Of a stretch of 64,000 nt of DNA, positions 8,552 through 17,610 are shown piece by piece; position 1 is the stretch's first letter, and each line of letters opens with the position of its first letter. The notes under the pieces were generated by a model that saw nothing but the letters and a program-made list of their open reading frames with translations, made no database searches and had not been told where the DNA came from. The DNA is taken from the NCBI GenBank assembly GCA_030681895.1, contig JAUXRI010000224.1:22772-86771 (forward strand), given 5' to 3'. This DNA comes from Myxococcales bacterium. Lineage in GTDB: Bacteria; Myxococcota; Myxococcia; Myxococcales; Myxococcaceae. The position numbers and the translations under genes were made by a program.

Positions 8552-9691
8552 CTACCTACCCGTCGGGCCTTGACGGGTGGGCAAGTTCCCCTGCGCGGAG
8601 TGACCTGGAAGCGTCGCCGCCCCACCACCGCCCGAGGCGAGGATGTTCTTGAGCTCGTCCGCGTCGGACGTGCGGGCGAAGGCCTCTTCCATCGAGATCA
8701 GCTTGCGTGACAGCAGCTGGCCGAGCGACTGGTTGAAGGTCTGCATGCCGAACTTCGACTGGCCGACCTGCATCGACGAGTAGATCTGGTGCACCTTGTC
8801 CTCGCGAATCAGGTTTCTGATCGCGGGGTTGGGGATCATCACCTCGAGGCACAGCACGCGCCCGTTGCCGGTGGCGCGAGCCAGCAGCGATTGCGACATG
8901 ATGCCCTCGAGCACGAACGACATCTGCGCGCGCACCTGGGGCTGCTGGTACGGCGGGAACACGTCGAGGATGCGGTTGATCGTCTGCACCGCGCTGTTGG
9001 TGTGCAGCGTCGCGAATGCGATGTGGCCCGTCTCGGCGATGACGAGCGCTGCCTCGATCGTCTCGAGGTCGCGCATCTCACCGACGAGCACCACGTCGGG
9101 GTCCTGCCGCAAGATGTACTTGAGCGCGGTCTTGAACGACTTCGTGTCGGCGCCGACCTCGCGCTGATTCACCAGGCAGTTCTTGTGCGGGTGCAGGTAC
9201 TCGATCGGGTCCTCGATCGTCATGATGTGCTCGTGACGCTCGGTGTTGATCTTGTCGATGATCGACGCGAGCGTGGTCGACTTGCCCGAGCCCGTGGGCC
9301 CCGTGACGAGAATCAGCCCGCGCGGCTTCTTCGAGAGATCGGAGACGACCGGAGGCAGACCGAGCTCCTGGAACGTGAGGATCTTGAAGGGGATCGTGCG
9401 GAACGCACCGGCGACGGCGCCACGCTGCATGAAGATGTTCGCGCGAAACCGCGACAACCCCTTCACGCCGAACGAGAGGTCGAGCTCGTTGTTCTCTTCG
9501 AAGGCGTGCTTCTGCGCGTCGGTGAGAATCGAGTAGCACAGCTGCTTGGTCTCGACCGGCGTCAGCGGCGCCATCTTGAGCGGCACGAGATCGCCGTCGA
9601 CGCGCAGCTGGGGCGGAGACCCCGTCGTGATGTGAAGATCGCTCGCGCCCTTCTCGACCATCGCCTTGAGCAGCTGATGCAGGTTCGCCAC
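8552..9691 (-). CDS. pilT: pilus retraction ATPase PilT
   Basis: Hexameric retraction motor (379 residues from the chosen start). Visible motifs are an N-terminal SDLHITTGSPP, Walker A GPTGSGKS (131-138), an acidic box, a Walker B-type segment with E205, the histidine box (TGHIAFATLHT) and the PilT-specific AIRNLIRE (290-297) needed for retraction. I chose the GTG at 9691 because AAAGGA precedes it by about 9 bases and the protein then begins ANLHQLLKAM, as PilT proteins do. The upstream in-frame ATG at 9775 would overlap pilB by 56 bases and add a non-conserved basic tail. After about residue 350 there is a Gly/Ala-rich extension with no recognised role. Confidence 0.95.
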   Translation of the reverse strand: MANLHQLLKAMVEKGASDLHITTGSPPQLRVDGDLVPLKMAPLTPVETKQLCYSILTDAQKHAFEENNELDLSFGVKGLSRFRANIFMQRGAVAGAFRTIPFKILTFQELGLPPVVSDLSKKPRGLILVTGPTGSGKSTTLASIIDKINTERHEHIMTIEDPIEYLHPHKNCLVNQREVGADTKSFKTALKYILRQDPDVVLVGEMRDLETIEAALVIAETGHIAFATLHTNSAVQTINRILDVFPPYQQPQVRAQMSFVLEGIMSQSLLARATGNGRVLCLEVMIPNPAIRNLIREDKVHQIYSSMQVGQSKFGMQTFNQSLGQLLSRKLISMEEAFARTSDADELKNILASGGGGAATLPGHSAQGNLPTRQGPTGR

Positions 9692-9719
9692 GAGTGTGAG
9701 TTCCTTTCGGCGAGAAGTT

Positions 9720-11426
9720 TCAGAAGCGGTCAGGCGCGGTGTTGCCGACGGCTTCTTCGAGCGTGCTGTCACCACGCATGACTTTGTTGAGGGCCGAGGC
9801 GCGGAGCGTCTGCATGCCGAGGCGAATCGCCTCTTGTTTGATCTCGGCGGCCGACGCGCCGTTGATCACGATCTCTTTGAGGCCGTCCCAGAAGGGCATG
9901 ACCTCGTAGACGGCGACGCGGCCGCGGTAGCCACGATCGTTGCACTCCTTGCAGCCGACCTTTTCGTAGGCCGTGAAGGTGCCGATCTTGTCCTGAGGAA
10001 TGCCGGCGTCCGTGTAGGCCTTCTCGTCGAACTCGGCGACCGGCCGCTTGCAGTGCGGACACAGGCGGCGGCACAGGCGCTGGGCGAGAATGAGGTTGAG
10101 CGACGCGGTGACGTTGAACGGCTCGATGCCCATGTTCAGCAGACGAGTGACCGTCGAGGGCGCGTCGTTGGTGTGGAGCGTCGAGAGCACGAGGTGGCCC
10201 GTGAGGGCGGCCTTCACCGCGATCTCGGCCGTCTCGAAGTCGCGGACCTCGCCGATCATGATGGTGTCAGGGTCCTGCCGCAGGAAGCTGCGCAGGGCCG
10301 ACGCGAAGGTGAGGCCGATGCTCTCGGATACCTGCACCTGGTTGATACCCGAGAAGTTGAACTCGACGGGATCTTCGGCGGTCGACACGTTGGTCGTCGG
10401 GTCGTTGAGGGCGGCGAGGGCCGAGTAGAGCGTCGTCGTCTTACCCGAGCCGGTGGGGCCCGTGACGAGCACCATGCCGTACGGCCGATCGATCGCTTCC
10501 TTGAACCACTTGAGCGGCTCGGCCTCGAAGCCGAGCTTCGTCATGTCGAGCTGCAGGTTCGACTTGTCGAGCAGACGCATGACGATCTTCTCGCCGAAGA
10601 GCGTCGGGCAGACGCTCACGCGGAAGTCCATCTCCTTGCCGCCGCCGAGCTTGATCTTGATGCGGCCGTCCTGCGGGAGCCGGCGCTCGCTGATGTCGAG
10701 CTGCGCCATGATCTTCAGACGCGAGGTGATCGCGTTGCGCAGCTTCATCGGCGGCTTCATCACCTCGTACATCACGCCGTCGATGCGGAAGCGGACGCGG
10801 AAGTCCTTCTCGTAGGGCTCGACGTGAATGTCCGACGCGCGCTTGCCGATGGCGTCTTTCAGGATCAGGTTCACCAGCTTGATGACCGGCGCGTCGTCAG
10901 CGGCCTTCGCCATCTCTTCGACGTTGCCGCCGTCGTCTTCGCCATCAGCGACCTCGACGTCATCTTCCATCGTGTTGATGATGTCTTCGAGGTTCGGCCC
11001 CTTCTCGGCGTAGTACTTCTCGATCGCCTCACGCAGTGCAGGCTCGCTCGTGACGACGGGCTCGATGTTGTACCCGGTGAGGAACTTGAGATCGTCGACC
11101 GCGTAGATGTTCGACGGGTCGCACATCGCCACGATGAGCGAGCTGCCCGCGCGGTTGACCGGAATCACCAGGTGCTTCTCGGCCACGTCCTTCGGCACGA
11201 GCTTGATGATGTCGGGGTCGACATCGAACTCTTTGAGGTTGATGGCCGGAACGCCGTATTGCTTCGACAAGAAGTCGGTGAGCTTCGACTCCTCGATCGC
11301 GCCGACCTTGATCAGGGCGGTGCTGATACGGGTTCCGTTCTTCTGCTGGTCTTCTTGCGCTTTTCGAAGCTGCTGCACCGAGATCAGATTCTCGCGGACG
11401 AGCAGCTCACCCAGACGGCCTGACAT
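9720..11426 (-). CDS. pilB: pilus extension ATPase PilB
   Basis: A 568-residue GspE/PilB ATPase that powers pilus polymerisation. An N-terminal MshEN/GspE-N region (about 1-140), which binds c-di-GMP in some homologues, is followed by an acidic linker (150-170). The ATPase core has Walker A GPTGSGKTT (323-331) and a Walker B region with E393. Four zinc-type cysteines sit as CxxC pairs (456/459 and 492/495). It is first in the leftward pil block; the next gene, pilT, starts 28 bases after its stop. AGAGG about 10 bases upstream supports the ATG at 11426. The diguanylate cyclase at 13232 is a nearby possible source of a c-di-GMP signal, but that link is inference. Confidence 0.95.
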   Translation of the reverse strand: MSGRLGELLVRENLISVQQLRKAQEDQQKNGTRISTALIKVGAIEESKLTDFLSKQYGVPAINLKEFDVDPDIIKLVPKDVAEKHLVIPVNRAGSSLIVAMCDPSNIYAVDDLKFLTGYNIEPVVTSEPALREAIEKYYAEKGPNLEDIINTMEDDVEVADGEDDGGNVEEMAKAADDAPVIKLVNLILKDAIGKRASDIHVEPYEKDFRVRFRIDGVMYEVMKPPMKLRNAITSRLKIMAQLDISERRLPQDGRIKIKLGGGKEMDFRVSVCPTLFGEKIVMRLLDKSNLQLDMTKLGFEAEPLKWFKEAIDRPYGMVLVTGPTGSGKTTTLYSALAALNDPTTNVSTAEDPVEFNFSGINQVQVSESIGLTFASALRSFLRQDPDTIMIGEVRDFETAEIAVKAALTGHLVLSTLHTNDAPSTVTRLLNMGIEPFNVTASLNLILAQRLCRRLCPHCKRPVAEFDEKAYTDAGIPQDKIGTFTAYEKVGCKECNDRGYRGRVAVYEVMPFWDGLKEIVINGASAAEIKQEAIRLGMQTLRASALNKVMRGDSTLEEAVGNTAPDRF

Positions 11427-11560
11427 GTATGATTGCCTCTCGCGTTCGGCGAAGGTCGACGTCGACGTCGAGGCGCGAAATGGAAGTACCTGCGACCCAC
11501 CGAGTCAAGCGTCACGATCGCCCGACCGCTCGCCAGGTGACGTGTGCGACGGTGTGCGAC

Positions 11561-12484
11561 TCAGCTCGGGGTGCGGGCTCGATTGACGACCGCTCTGGCC
11601 GCGACGACGTCACGTTCGATCTGCGCCTTCAGGGCGTCGAGGCCTGAGAAGCGCTGCTCCGCGCGCAACCGCTCGAGGAAGGCCACGCGCACCTGCTGGC
11701 CGTAGAGGTCGCCAGCGAAGTCGAAGAGGTTGCACTCGATGGTCACCTCGGCGCCCCCGAAGGTCGGCTTCGTGCCGATGTTGCACGCACCTCCGAACAC
11801 GTTGCCGTCCGAGAGGCGCACGGTGATCGCGTACACGCCCGCCGCCGGCCGCAGCTCGTTGAGCGTGTCGACGTTCGCGGTGGGAAACCCGATGGTGCGA
11901 CCGCGCTGGGCGCCCTTCACCACGACGCCATCGAGATCGAAGGGCCTGCCGAGCAGGCGGGTGGCGGCCTCGACCCGGCCCTCGAGCACGTACTCCCGCA
12001 CCTTGCTCGACGAGACCACGACGCCCTCGACGGTCACCGGCGCGACCACCGCGACCTGGGCGCCTCTCGTGCTCGCTGCGAGCCTCAACGTCTCGACGGT
12101 GCCCCCACGCGCGCTGCCATACGTGAAGTCGGTGCCGACGACGACGGCCCGCGCGCCGAGCGTCTCGAAGAGCAGCGCCTCGAAGGCCGAGGGCGAGGTG
12201 CGGGCGAACTCCCGGGAGAACGGCTGCACGACGCAGCCGTGCACGCCGGCGGCCTCGAGCAGCTCGAGCTTCCGGTCGAAGGTGGCGATGAGTCTTGGTG
12301 CGAGGTCGGGCTGCAGCACTTTTCCGGGGTGTGGATCGAAGGTGACGGCGACGACCGGGCCGAGCGTCGCGGCGCGGGCGAAGAGCGCCTGGTGCCCGAG
12401 GTGCACGCCATCGAAGTTCCCGAGGCAGGCGGCGCAGCCGCGGAGCGCGCCCGCCGTCTGACCGAGTGACGAGTACGTCTGCAT
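11561..12484 (-). CDS. ribF: bifunctional riboflavin kinase / FAD synthetase RibF
   Basis: Makes FMN from riboflavin and FAD from FMN (307 residues). The N-terminal nucleotidyltransferase domain shows CLGNFDGVHLGHQAL, VVAVTFDPHPGKVL and TDFTYGSARGG, then the VSSSKVREYVLEGRVEAA segment. The C-terminal kinase domain has GRTIGFPTANV, GVYAITVRL and FDFAGDLYGQQVRVAFLERLR. Length is standard. It lies upstream of pilB in the same direction with a 134-base gap, and is divergent from trmB with a short intergenic region. No FMN riboswitch is visible. Confidence in function is high from motifs alone. Confidence 0.95.
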   Translation of the reverse strand: MQTYSSLGQTAGALRGCAACLGNFDGVHLGHQALFARAATLGPVVAVTFDPHPGKVLQPDLAPRLIATFDRKLELLEAAGVHGCVVQPFSREFARTSPSAFEALLFETLGARAVVVGTDFTYGSARGGTVETLRLAASTRGAQVAVVAPVTVEGVVVSSSKVREYVLEGRVEAATRLLGRPFDLDGVVVKGAQRGRTIGFPTANVDTLNELRPAAGVYAITVRLSDGNVFGGACNIGTKPTFGGAEVTIECNLFDFAGDLYGQQVRVAFLERLRAEQRFSGLDALKAQIERDVVAARAVVNRARTPS

Positions 12485-12577
12485 CGCGCCGAGGTCCTAT
12501 TCCCCGGCCTTCGCTGAGTCGATCGACATTCGCGCCTGTCGAAACGGAGCGAGTTGTGGTTGAGCCCTCGCCCCGTC

Positions 12578-13222
12578 ATGCCCCGCATTCCGCTCCGCCC
12601 CGAAAAAGCAGGAGAAGCGCTCAGCGCTCTCACGTCCCCGCCCGACTGGGCCGCCGTCTTCGGAGGGACTGGCTCGCTCGAGCTCGAGATTGGCTGCGGC
12701 GCAGGAGGCTACGCGCTCGAGCACTGCCGCCGGGATCCCTCGATCCGGTACGTCGCGTTCGAGTGGCGCAAAAAGTACGCGCGCGAGGTGGCGTTCCGGG
12801 CCGAGAAGCACGGCTTGAAGAACCTGAAGGTCATCGAGGGTGACGCGCGCGTGGTGGTGCCGAAGATCTTCGCGCCCGAGTCACTCGACGTCATCCACCT
12901 GCAGTTCCCCGACCCGTGGTGGAAACGCGCTCACTTCAGGCGCGCCATTCTGATCGCTGACTTCACGAAGCTGCTGCTCGGGTTGCTCAAGCCTGGCGGC
13001 CGCTTCGACTTCCGCACCGACGTCGAGGAGCGCGCGCTGCAGGGGCTCAGCGTTCTCGAGAAGACGGGCTTTCACAACCCGCTCGGGGCCGGCGTCTTCC
13101 ACCCGTACGATCCCGAAGAGGCGCCCTCGACGCGAGAGCGCCGCTATCTGGTGTCAGGACAACCCGTGTACCGCGCGAGGCTGGTCAAGCTGCCTTCCGG
13201 CGCGAGTGCGGTAAGGTCCTGA
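12578..13222 (+). CDS. trmB: tRNA (guanine-N7)-methyltransferase TrmB
   Basis: SAM-dependent enzyme that methylates G46 in the variable loop of tRNAs. The Rossmann core shows LELEIGCGAGGYALE (SAM loop), then AFEWRKKYA and the family signature LQFPDPWWKRAHFRRAIL. The C-terminal half has GGRFDFRTDVEE and TRERRYL. I took the ATG at 12578 (214 residues, MPRIPLRP). A TTG at 12554 adds eight residues and has GGAG four bases upstream, so it cannot be excluded. It is divergent from ribF, and an imperfect operator-like inverted repeat TCGACA/TGTCGA lies at 12523-12542. Confidence 0.93.
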   Translation: MPRIPLRPEKAGEALSALTSPPDWAAVFGGTGSLELEIGCGAGGYALEHCRRDPSIRYVAFEWRKKYAREVAFRAEKHGLKNLKVIEGDARVVVPKIFAPESLDVIHLQFPDPWWKRAHFRRAILIADFTKLLLGLLKPGGRFDFRTDVEERALQGLSVLEKTGFHNPLGAGVFHPYDPEEAPSTRERRYLVSGQPVYRARLVKLPSGASAVRS

Positions 13223-13231
13223 TCACCCCCG

Positions 13232-14269
13232 ATGCCCCAGGCCCGCCGCAAGACACTCGAGGTCGCGCGTAGAGAAGAAGGTGCGCTCAAGCTCGAGGGG
13301 CGGCTGCTGCTGCTCGTCGACGACGATCGAGGCGTCATCGAGCTTCTCCGGCGTGGGCTCGCGCCCTTCGGCTATCGCTTCGTCGAAGCGGAAGACGGGA
13401 CGCAGGCGCTGACGGCGATTCGCAAACACCAGCCCGACCTCATCTTGATGGACGTCGAGATGCCCGGCCTCGGCGGCGTCGAGGTGTGCCGCATCGTGAA
13501 GGCGAACCAGGGCGCGGGCTTCGCGTTCACGCCGGTCATTCTGATGACGGCCGGGCGGAGCAGCGGAAAGGTCGAGGGGCTCGAGCTCGGCGCCGACGAC
13601 TATCTGGTCAAGCCCTTCGACATGCTCGAGGTGTCAGCGCGCGTGAAGTCGATGCTCCGCCTCAAGGCGCTGCAGGACACGCTCGTCGAGAAGAACAAGG
13701 AGCTCGATCGCATCAACCGCGAGCTCGAAGAGAAGCGCTCGGCGCTCGAGCTGTTGTCACGCACCGACGGCCTCACCCAGCTCATCAACCGTCGGCACTT
13801 CGAAGAGCTGCTGCAGAGCGAGTGGCAGCGGAGCCTGCGCTACCGCGCTCCCCTCTCGTGCATGCTGCTCGACATCGATCACTTCAAGAAGGTCAACGAC
13901 ACGTGGGGCCACCCTTTCGGTGACACCGTGCTGCGCGAGGTGGCGGGCGTCGCGAGGCGTGCGGTGCGAGACGTCGACATCCTCGCGCGGTACGGCGGTG
14001 AAGAGCTGATCGCGCTGCTCCCCGAGACGTCTCCCGAAGAGGCGTGGCGCGCCGCCGAACGCGTGCGCATGGGCGTCGAGGCGATGCGGTTGACGTGCCG
14101 CACCGTCGACCCGCCGGAGCAGGTGCGCTGCACGGCGAGCATCGGCGTGTCGACGGCTCCGGCCCCGGGCATCGAGACGCCCGAGCAGCTGGTGCAGCTC
14201 GCCGACGAGTGCCTCTACGAAGCCAAACAGGGCGGTCGAAACCAGGTGCGGCAGGCCCTGACCGAATGA
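13232..14269 (+). CDS. response-regulator diguanylate cyclase (REC-GGDEF)
   Basis: Soluble 345-residue protein predicted to make c-di-GMP. The receiver domain (about 24-145) has D30-D32, phospho-acceptor D74 and K127. A short coiled-coil (about 145-175) leads into a GGDEF domain with active-site GGEEL at 255-259. An RxxD inhibitory site (R246/D249) stands five residues before it, so both catalysis and product feedback look intact. It starts 9 bases after trmB. No cognate kinase is adjacent. c-di-GMP could act on pilus components here, since PilB-type N-domains and the PilZ-Hsp70 protein at 42739 lie in the same window, but this is inference. Confidence 0.92.
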   Translation: MPQARRKTLEVARREEGALKLEGRLLLLVDDDRGVIELLRRGLAPFGYRFVEAEDGTQALTAIRKHQPDLILMDVEMPGLGGVEVCRIVKANQGAGFAFTPVILMTAGRSSGKVEGLELGADDYLVKPFDMLEVSARVKSMLRLKALQDTLVEKNKELDRINRELEEKRSALELLSRTDGLTQLINRRHFEELLQSEWQRSLRYRAPLSCMLLDIDHFKKVNDTWGHPFGDTVLREVAGVARRAVRDVDILARYGGEELIALLPETSPEEAWRAAERVRMGVEAMRLTCRTVDPPEQVRCTASIGVSTAPAPGIETPEQLVQLADECLYEAKQGGRNQVRQALTE

Positions 14270-14312
14270 CGGCCGCGAGGTTCACGAGCGTGCACCCAGC
14301 GCAACCGGGTAT

Positions 14313-14765
14313 ATGAAGACCTTGCGCATGCGCACGTTGCTCGTCATCGCCGTGGTGCTGTCAGGGTGCCAGAAGGCGCCCCCGACGACGCCCGACGGCA
14401 CCTTCAGGGTCTTCACCGAGGCCCTCAAGAAGCAGGACGCGAAGACGGCGTTCTCGATGCTGACGCAGAAGAGCCGCTCCGCGATCGAGGCCCAGTCCAA
14501 GGCGCTGGCAGAGGCGTCGAAAGGGACCGTCAAGGACGAGCCCGCGCTGCTGGCGTTCCGAACGCCGAGCCAGGCGTCGCCGGTCGTCTCCATCACCGTC
14601 TCGCAATCGGACGACGCGAAGGCCGTGCTCGAGGTGAAGACGTGCCGTGTGACGCTCGACGCAAGCGGGGCGTGCCCGGCAGGCGCAGACGTGCAAGAAC
14701 GCGTGACGATGATGAAGGAAGCGCAGCGCTGGGCGGTTGAGCTGCCAGAGCTGGTGACGCCGTGA
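14313..14765 (+). CDS. small lipoprotein, NTF2-like in pattern
   Basis: A 150-residue protein with a lipoprotein signal (MRTLLVIAVVLSGC, lipid Cys about 19), so probably membrane-anchored. The mature part has the outline of small lipoproteins with an NTF2-like fold: a helix around DGTFRVFTEALKKQDAKTAFSML, a second helical segment, then strands with two cysteines (CRVTLDASGAC). No catalytic residues are recognised. Its stop overlaps the start of the next gene by 4 bases, so the two are probably co-translated. Function unknown. Confidence 0.75.
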   Translation: MKTLRMRTLLVIAVVLSGCQKAPPTTPDGTFRVFTEALKKQDAKTAFSMLTQKSRSAIEAQSKALAEASKGTVKDEPALLAFRTPSQASPVVSITVSQSDDAKAVLEVKTCRVTLDASGACPAGADVQERVTMMKEAQRWAVELPELVTP

Positions 14766-15802
14766 CTGACCCGACCGACAAGACCAAGAAGCCCGCGCCC
14801 CGGGTCGAAGTGATCCGCAAAGGCCCGGCTCCTGGCGTGGTGCCAGTCGCGCCGAGGCCCGTGTCGCCTGCGCCCTCCCCTCGCCCCATCGCCCCGGTCC
14901 GCACCGCAAGCTCGACGGCGAACGCGGTCGTTCCAGTCGTCGCCCCGCGAACCATCAGCAGCACCGGCATTCCCGCGGCGCGCGCCTCGGGTCCACGCCC
15001 GCCTGGCCGCGGCCCTCCTCGGACCGGTGGCTTTCGCAGCGGGCCGTCGATTCCCCGCCCTCCTCCGACGCCCGAGGGCATCACCCTGCTGGCCCGCAAG
15101 GAGCGCGTGCCCTTCCGCATCGCGCGCGGCGAGCTCGAAGGGAAGATGAAGTGCCGCATCTGGAAGAAGCTGCACGCCGAAGAGGCGAAGCGCTTCGATC
15201 AGGCCTTCACCCTCATGGAGCAGCACCCGAACCTGGAGCTCACCGAGGCCTTTGGCGTCGTGCAGAGCGGGCTCTCGGTCGAAGACTTTCTGGCCCGACG
15301 CGCGCGCGCGAAGCGTCGTGACGAGGTGAAGAAGGCGCGCGGCTCGGTCGACGGCGCGGCCATCGACGCGCTGATCACCTCGTTCATCGAAACGAAGACC
15401 GAGCTGTGTCTGGTGCTGGGTGAACGCACCGTGCTCGACGTGATCACCGCAGTGCAGCCGGTGGCGTTCGAGGGTGAACGATCGGGGCGCATCGAGAAGC
15501 TTCAGCTCGTCGTGCTCGCGACGCGTCAGACGTGGGACGAGCTCGCGAACTCGATCGAGCGCGATCCAAAGCTCTCGCAGAAGCCGACGCCGGTGGCGCG
15601 CCAACCCTCCCGCCGGCCCGTGAGCGATCCGCGCCCGCTGCTCGAGCACCTGGGCAAGCCGGTGAAGCTCGTCCTGCGCAACGGCATCACGCTGACGCAG
15701 CCGCTGGTCGCGGTCGGGCCGTTCGACGCGCTTCTGGGCGACGAGAAGTCACCGCTCTTCGTTCCGCTCCACGCGATGCTCAGCTGGGCGCCTGCCGCCT
15801 GA
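14762..15802 (+). CDS. proline-rich protein with a C-terminal Hfq/Sm-like segment
   Basis: A 346-residue cytoplasmic-looking protein. Residues 1-105 are a Pro/Ala/Arg-rich disordered tail. Residues 110-195 are a charged helical domain (ARKERVPFRIARGELEGKMK, FDQAFTLMEQHP, VEDFLARRARAKRR). Residues 298-344 match the Hfq pattern: PV-K-L-V-L-R-NGI-T-L, then F-D-A-LL about 12 residues on, then H-A and a final Pro, as in Sm1 and Sm2 motifs. A weaker strand-rich segment at about 210-255 could be a second copy. RNA binding would follow if this is right. It overlaps the upstream lipoprotein gene by 4 bases and converges with the VWA gene with a 3-base gap. GTG start. Confidence 0.7.
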   Translation: MTDPTDKTKKPAPRVEVIRKGPAPGVVPVAPRPVSPAPSPRPIAPVRTASSTANAVVPVVAPRTISSTGIPAARASGPRPPGRGPPRTGGFRSGPSIPRPPPTPEGITLLARKERVPFRIARGELEGKMKCRIWKKLHAEEAKRFDQAFTLMEQHPNLELTEAFGVVQSGLSVEDFLARRARAKRRDEVKKARGSVDGAAIDALITSFIETKTELCLVLGERTVLDVITAVQPVAFEGERSGRIEKLQLVVLATRQTWDELANSIERDPKLSQKPTPVARQPSRRPVSDPRPLLEHLGKPVKLVLRNGITLTQPLVAVGPFDALLGDEKSPLFVPLHAMLSWAPAA

Positions 15803-15805
15803 GCT

Positions 15806-17038
15806 TCAGCGCTTCTGGCGGTAGTTCTGAATCGGGATGACCTGGCTGACGTTGGTGCCCGCGCGCGCGGCCTGGGCCCGGCGAATGAGCAGCGGAATGT
15901 CGCCTTCGCCACGCTCCACGGCTGAGCGGAGATCGGCCAGCCGCTCGAGGTGACGGCGCACGGCGATGCCTTCGGGCGCCATGGCGACGATCGCGCGCAG
16001 CGACGTCTCGGCCGACTCGAGCTGCGTCTCGGCGCGCGCGGTGTCCTTACGTGCGAGCGAGAGCCAGGCCGCGGTCTCTTCGCCGACGAGGTTGAGCTCG
16101 TGACTCAAGCCGACGATCAGCCGGCCCCGAGACGACTCTGGCGTCGCGAACTCGAGCTCGACCTTCTGGTGCTTCAGATCTCCGCGCTCGCGGCCCGAGC
16201 CGTGAACGATGGCGCTCCAGGTGTCGCCGCGAATCGGCCCCGTCAGCAGCACGCGCCGTGAGTAACCACGCGAGACGTCGCCGAGCGTGACGACGAGCGC
16301 GTCGGCCTCGAGCGTGGTGGGGAAGCCGTGACGGCACGAGATGGCGCCGAAGCCTTCCGGCTGCACACGAACCTGCACCTCCGCAGCGACCTGACCGAAG
16401 AGGTGCGCGACGATCGCGCCCATCGCCTCGGTGAGCCCCTCGGGCCCGTCGACGTGCTCGTAGCCGTTGCCTGAAGGCCGGGTGAGCGCCTCGAGCACTT
16501 CGGCCACGTAGTGACGAGCGAGCCCGAGCGCGTGCACGGCGAGGTTCTGCCGCGCGAGGCGCAGGCCCAGCTCGTCGAAGGCGTCTTGCGTGTCGGGGCC
16601 GACCGAGGGCTCTCCGTCGGTGAGGAGCAGCAGGCGTGGGCGACGGCCGGGAACGAGCGTGCGTTGCAGGCCCTTCGCGGCGACCTCGATGGCCTGGTGA
16701 AGCGCGGTGCCTCGACCCGTGGTGACGTGCGCGAACGCTTCCGTCATCGCCTGCTTCCCACGCACGTCCATCGAGCACACCGGCACGCGCTGCTCGGCGA
16801 CGCCGTCGAAGAGGACGAGGCCGATGTAGTCGTCGGGCCCGGCGAGATCGATGAACGACTGAGCGGCCTCCACGGCGGCGGCGAGCGGAGCGCCCTTCAT
16901 CGAGCCGCTGCGATCGAGCACCAGGTTCACCATCACTGGCGTGCGCGGCTCATCTTCGGCGCCGCGCGCCTGAATCAGAATGTGCCCTTCGCGCTGATCG
17001 GCGGTGCGCGTCTCGACTGCCCAGGCCGTCCACAACAT
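15806..17038 (-). CDS. VWA-domain protein
   Basis: A 410-residue soluble protein with a von Willebrand factor A domain (about 30-210). The metal-ion-dependent adhesion site is complete: DRSGSM at 42-47, a Thr in the TGRGTAL loop, and LLLTDGEPS with the Asp. A strand-rich region (about 215-320) and C-terminal helices (about 325-395), possibly TPR-like, follow. Such proteins scaffold metal-dependent assemblies; no partner such as a MoxR ATPase is adjacent. No signal peptide is visible. GAGGTG lies 6 bases before the ATG. Specific function unknown. Confidence 0.8.
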   Translation of the reverse strand: MLWTAWAVETRTADQREGHILIQARGAEDEPRTPVMVNLVLDRSGSMKGAPLAAAVEAAQSFIDLAGPDDYIGLVLFDGVAEQRVPVCSMDVRGKQAMTEAFAHVTTGRGTALHQAIEVAAKGLQRTLVPGRRPRLLLLTDGEPSVGPDTQDAFDELGLRLARQNLAVHALGLARHYVAEVLEALTRPSGNGYEHVDGPEGLTEAMGAIVAHLFGQVAAEVQVRVQPEGFGAISCRHGFPTTLEADALVVTLGDVSRGYSRRVLLTGPIRGDTWSAIVHGSGRERGDLKHQKVELEFATPESSRGRLIVGLSHELNLVGEETAAWLSLARKDTARAETQLESAETSLRAIVAMAPEGIAVRRHLERLADLRSAVERGEGDIPLLIRRAQAARAGTNVSQVIPIQNYRQKR

Positions 17039-17145
17039 GTCTCACCTCAAGAAAGGGACTCCTGAAGTCTAGCAAATCGGGGCGGCGCAACGCAGGTGCA
17101 GTGTCATGGCCCGCGCGGTAGGAGTGAGGCCCCACAGGAGCCGAC

Positions 17146-17547
17146 ATGCGCACGACCTTCATCATCCTCGCCGTCCTCGCCGTCACCGCCTGCAAGAAGG
17201 ACGAGGCGAAGCCTGCGGTCGTTGCCCCACCGCCCGTCGCTGCTCCAGTGGTCGAGGCGCCGAAGCCCGCGGTGACCGGGACCCGCTCCATCGAAATGAA
17301 GGTGACCGAAGACGGCTTTCAGCCCGGCAACGTCACCCTCAAGAAGGGCGAGCCGGTGAAGTTCATCGTCACCCGCGTCACCGACGCGACCTGCGCCACC
17401 GAGCTGCTGATCGCCGACACCGACATCAAGGCCGAGCTGCCGCTCAACAAGCCGGTGGAGATCGCCTGGACGCCGACGAAGGCCGGCCAGGTGAAGTTTG
17501 GGTGCGCGATGGACATGATGGTGAGCGGCATGCTGCTCGTGGAGTGA
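17146..17547 (+). CDS. cupredoxin-like lipoprotein
   Basis: A 133-residue protein with a lipoprotein signal (FIILAVLAVTAC, Cys about 16), a Pro/Ala/Val-rich linker, and a single beta-sandwich domain (about 47-133). The domain follows the cupredoxin-1 pattern: VTEDGFQPGNVTLKKGEPVKF, DATCATELLI, ELPLNKPVEIAWTPTKAG and a metal-loop-like FGCAMDMM. Candidate ligands are Cys and Met; no typical His ligands are present, so metal binding is uncertain. AGGAG precedes the ATG. It is probably periplasmic and membrane-tethered, and stands alone upstream of thrA by 63 bases. Confidence 0.8.
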   Translation: MRTTFIILAVLAVTACKKDEAKPAVVAPPPVAAPVVEAPKPAVTGTRSIEMKVTEDGFQPGNVTLKKGEPVKFIVTRVTDATCATELLIADTDIKAELPLNKPVEIAWTPTKAGQVKFGCAMDMMVSGMLLVE

Positions 17548-17610
17548 GTTTTCGCCCGCGACGCGAGGCGCTTTCGTTACGATCCTCCGGCAGTCGAACG
17601 GAGGGGTTTC

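Noticed and set aside
9696..11423. 575-residue open frame antisense to pilB
   Set aside because: Shadow frame of a highly GC-biased gene; composition is Arg/Asp/Val/Leu-rich with no domain, and pilB is certain.
12485..12577. FMN riboswitch upstream of ribF
   Set aside because: Only about 70 bases separate ribF and trmB, and none of the conserved RFN core is visible.
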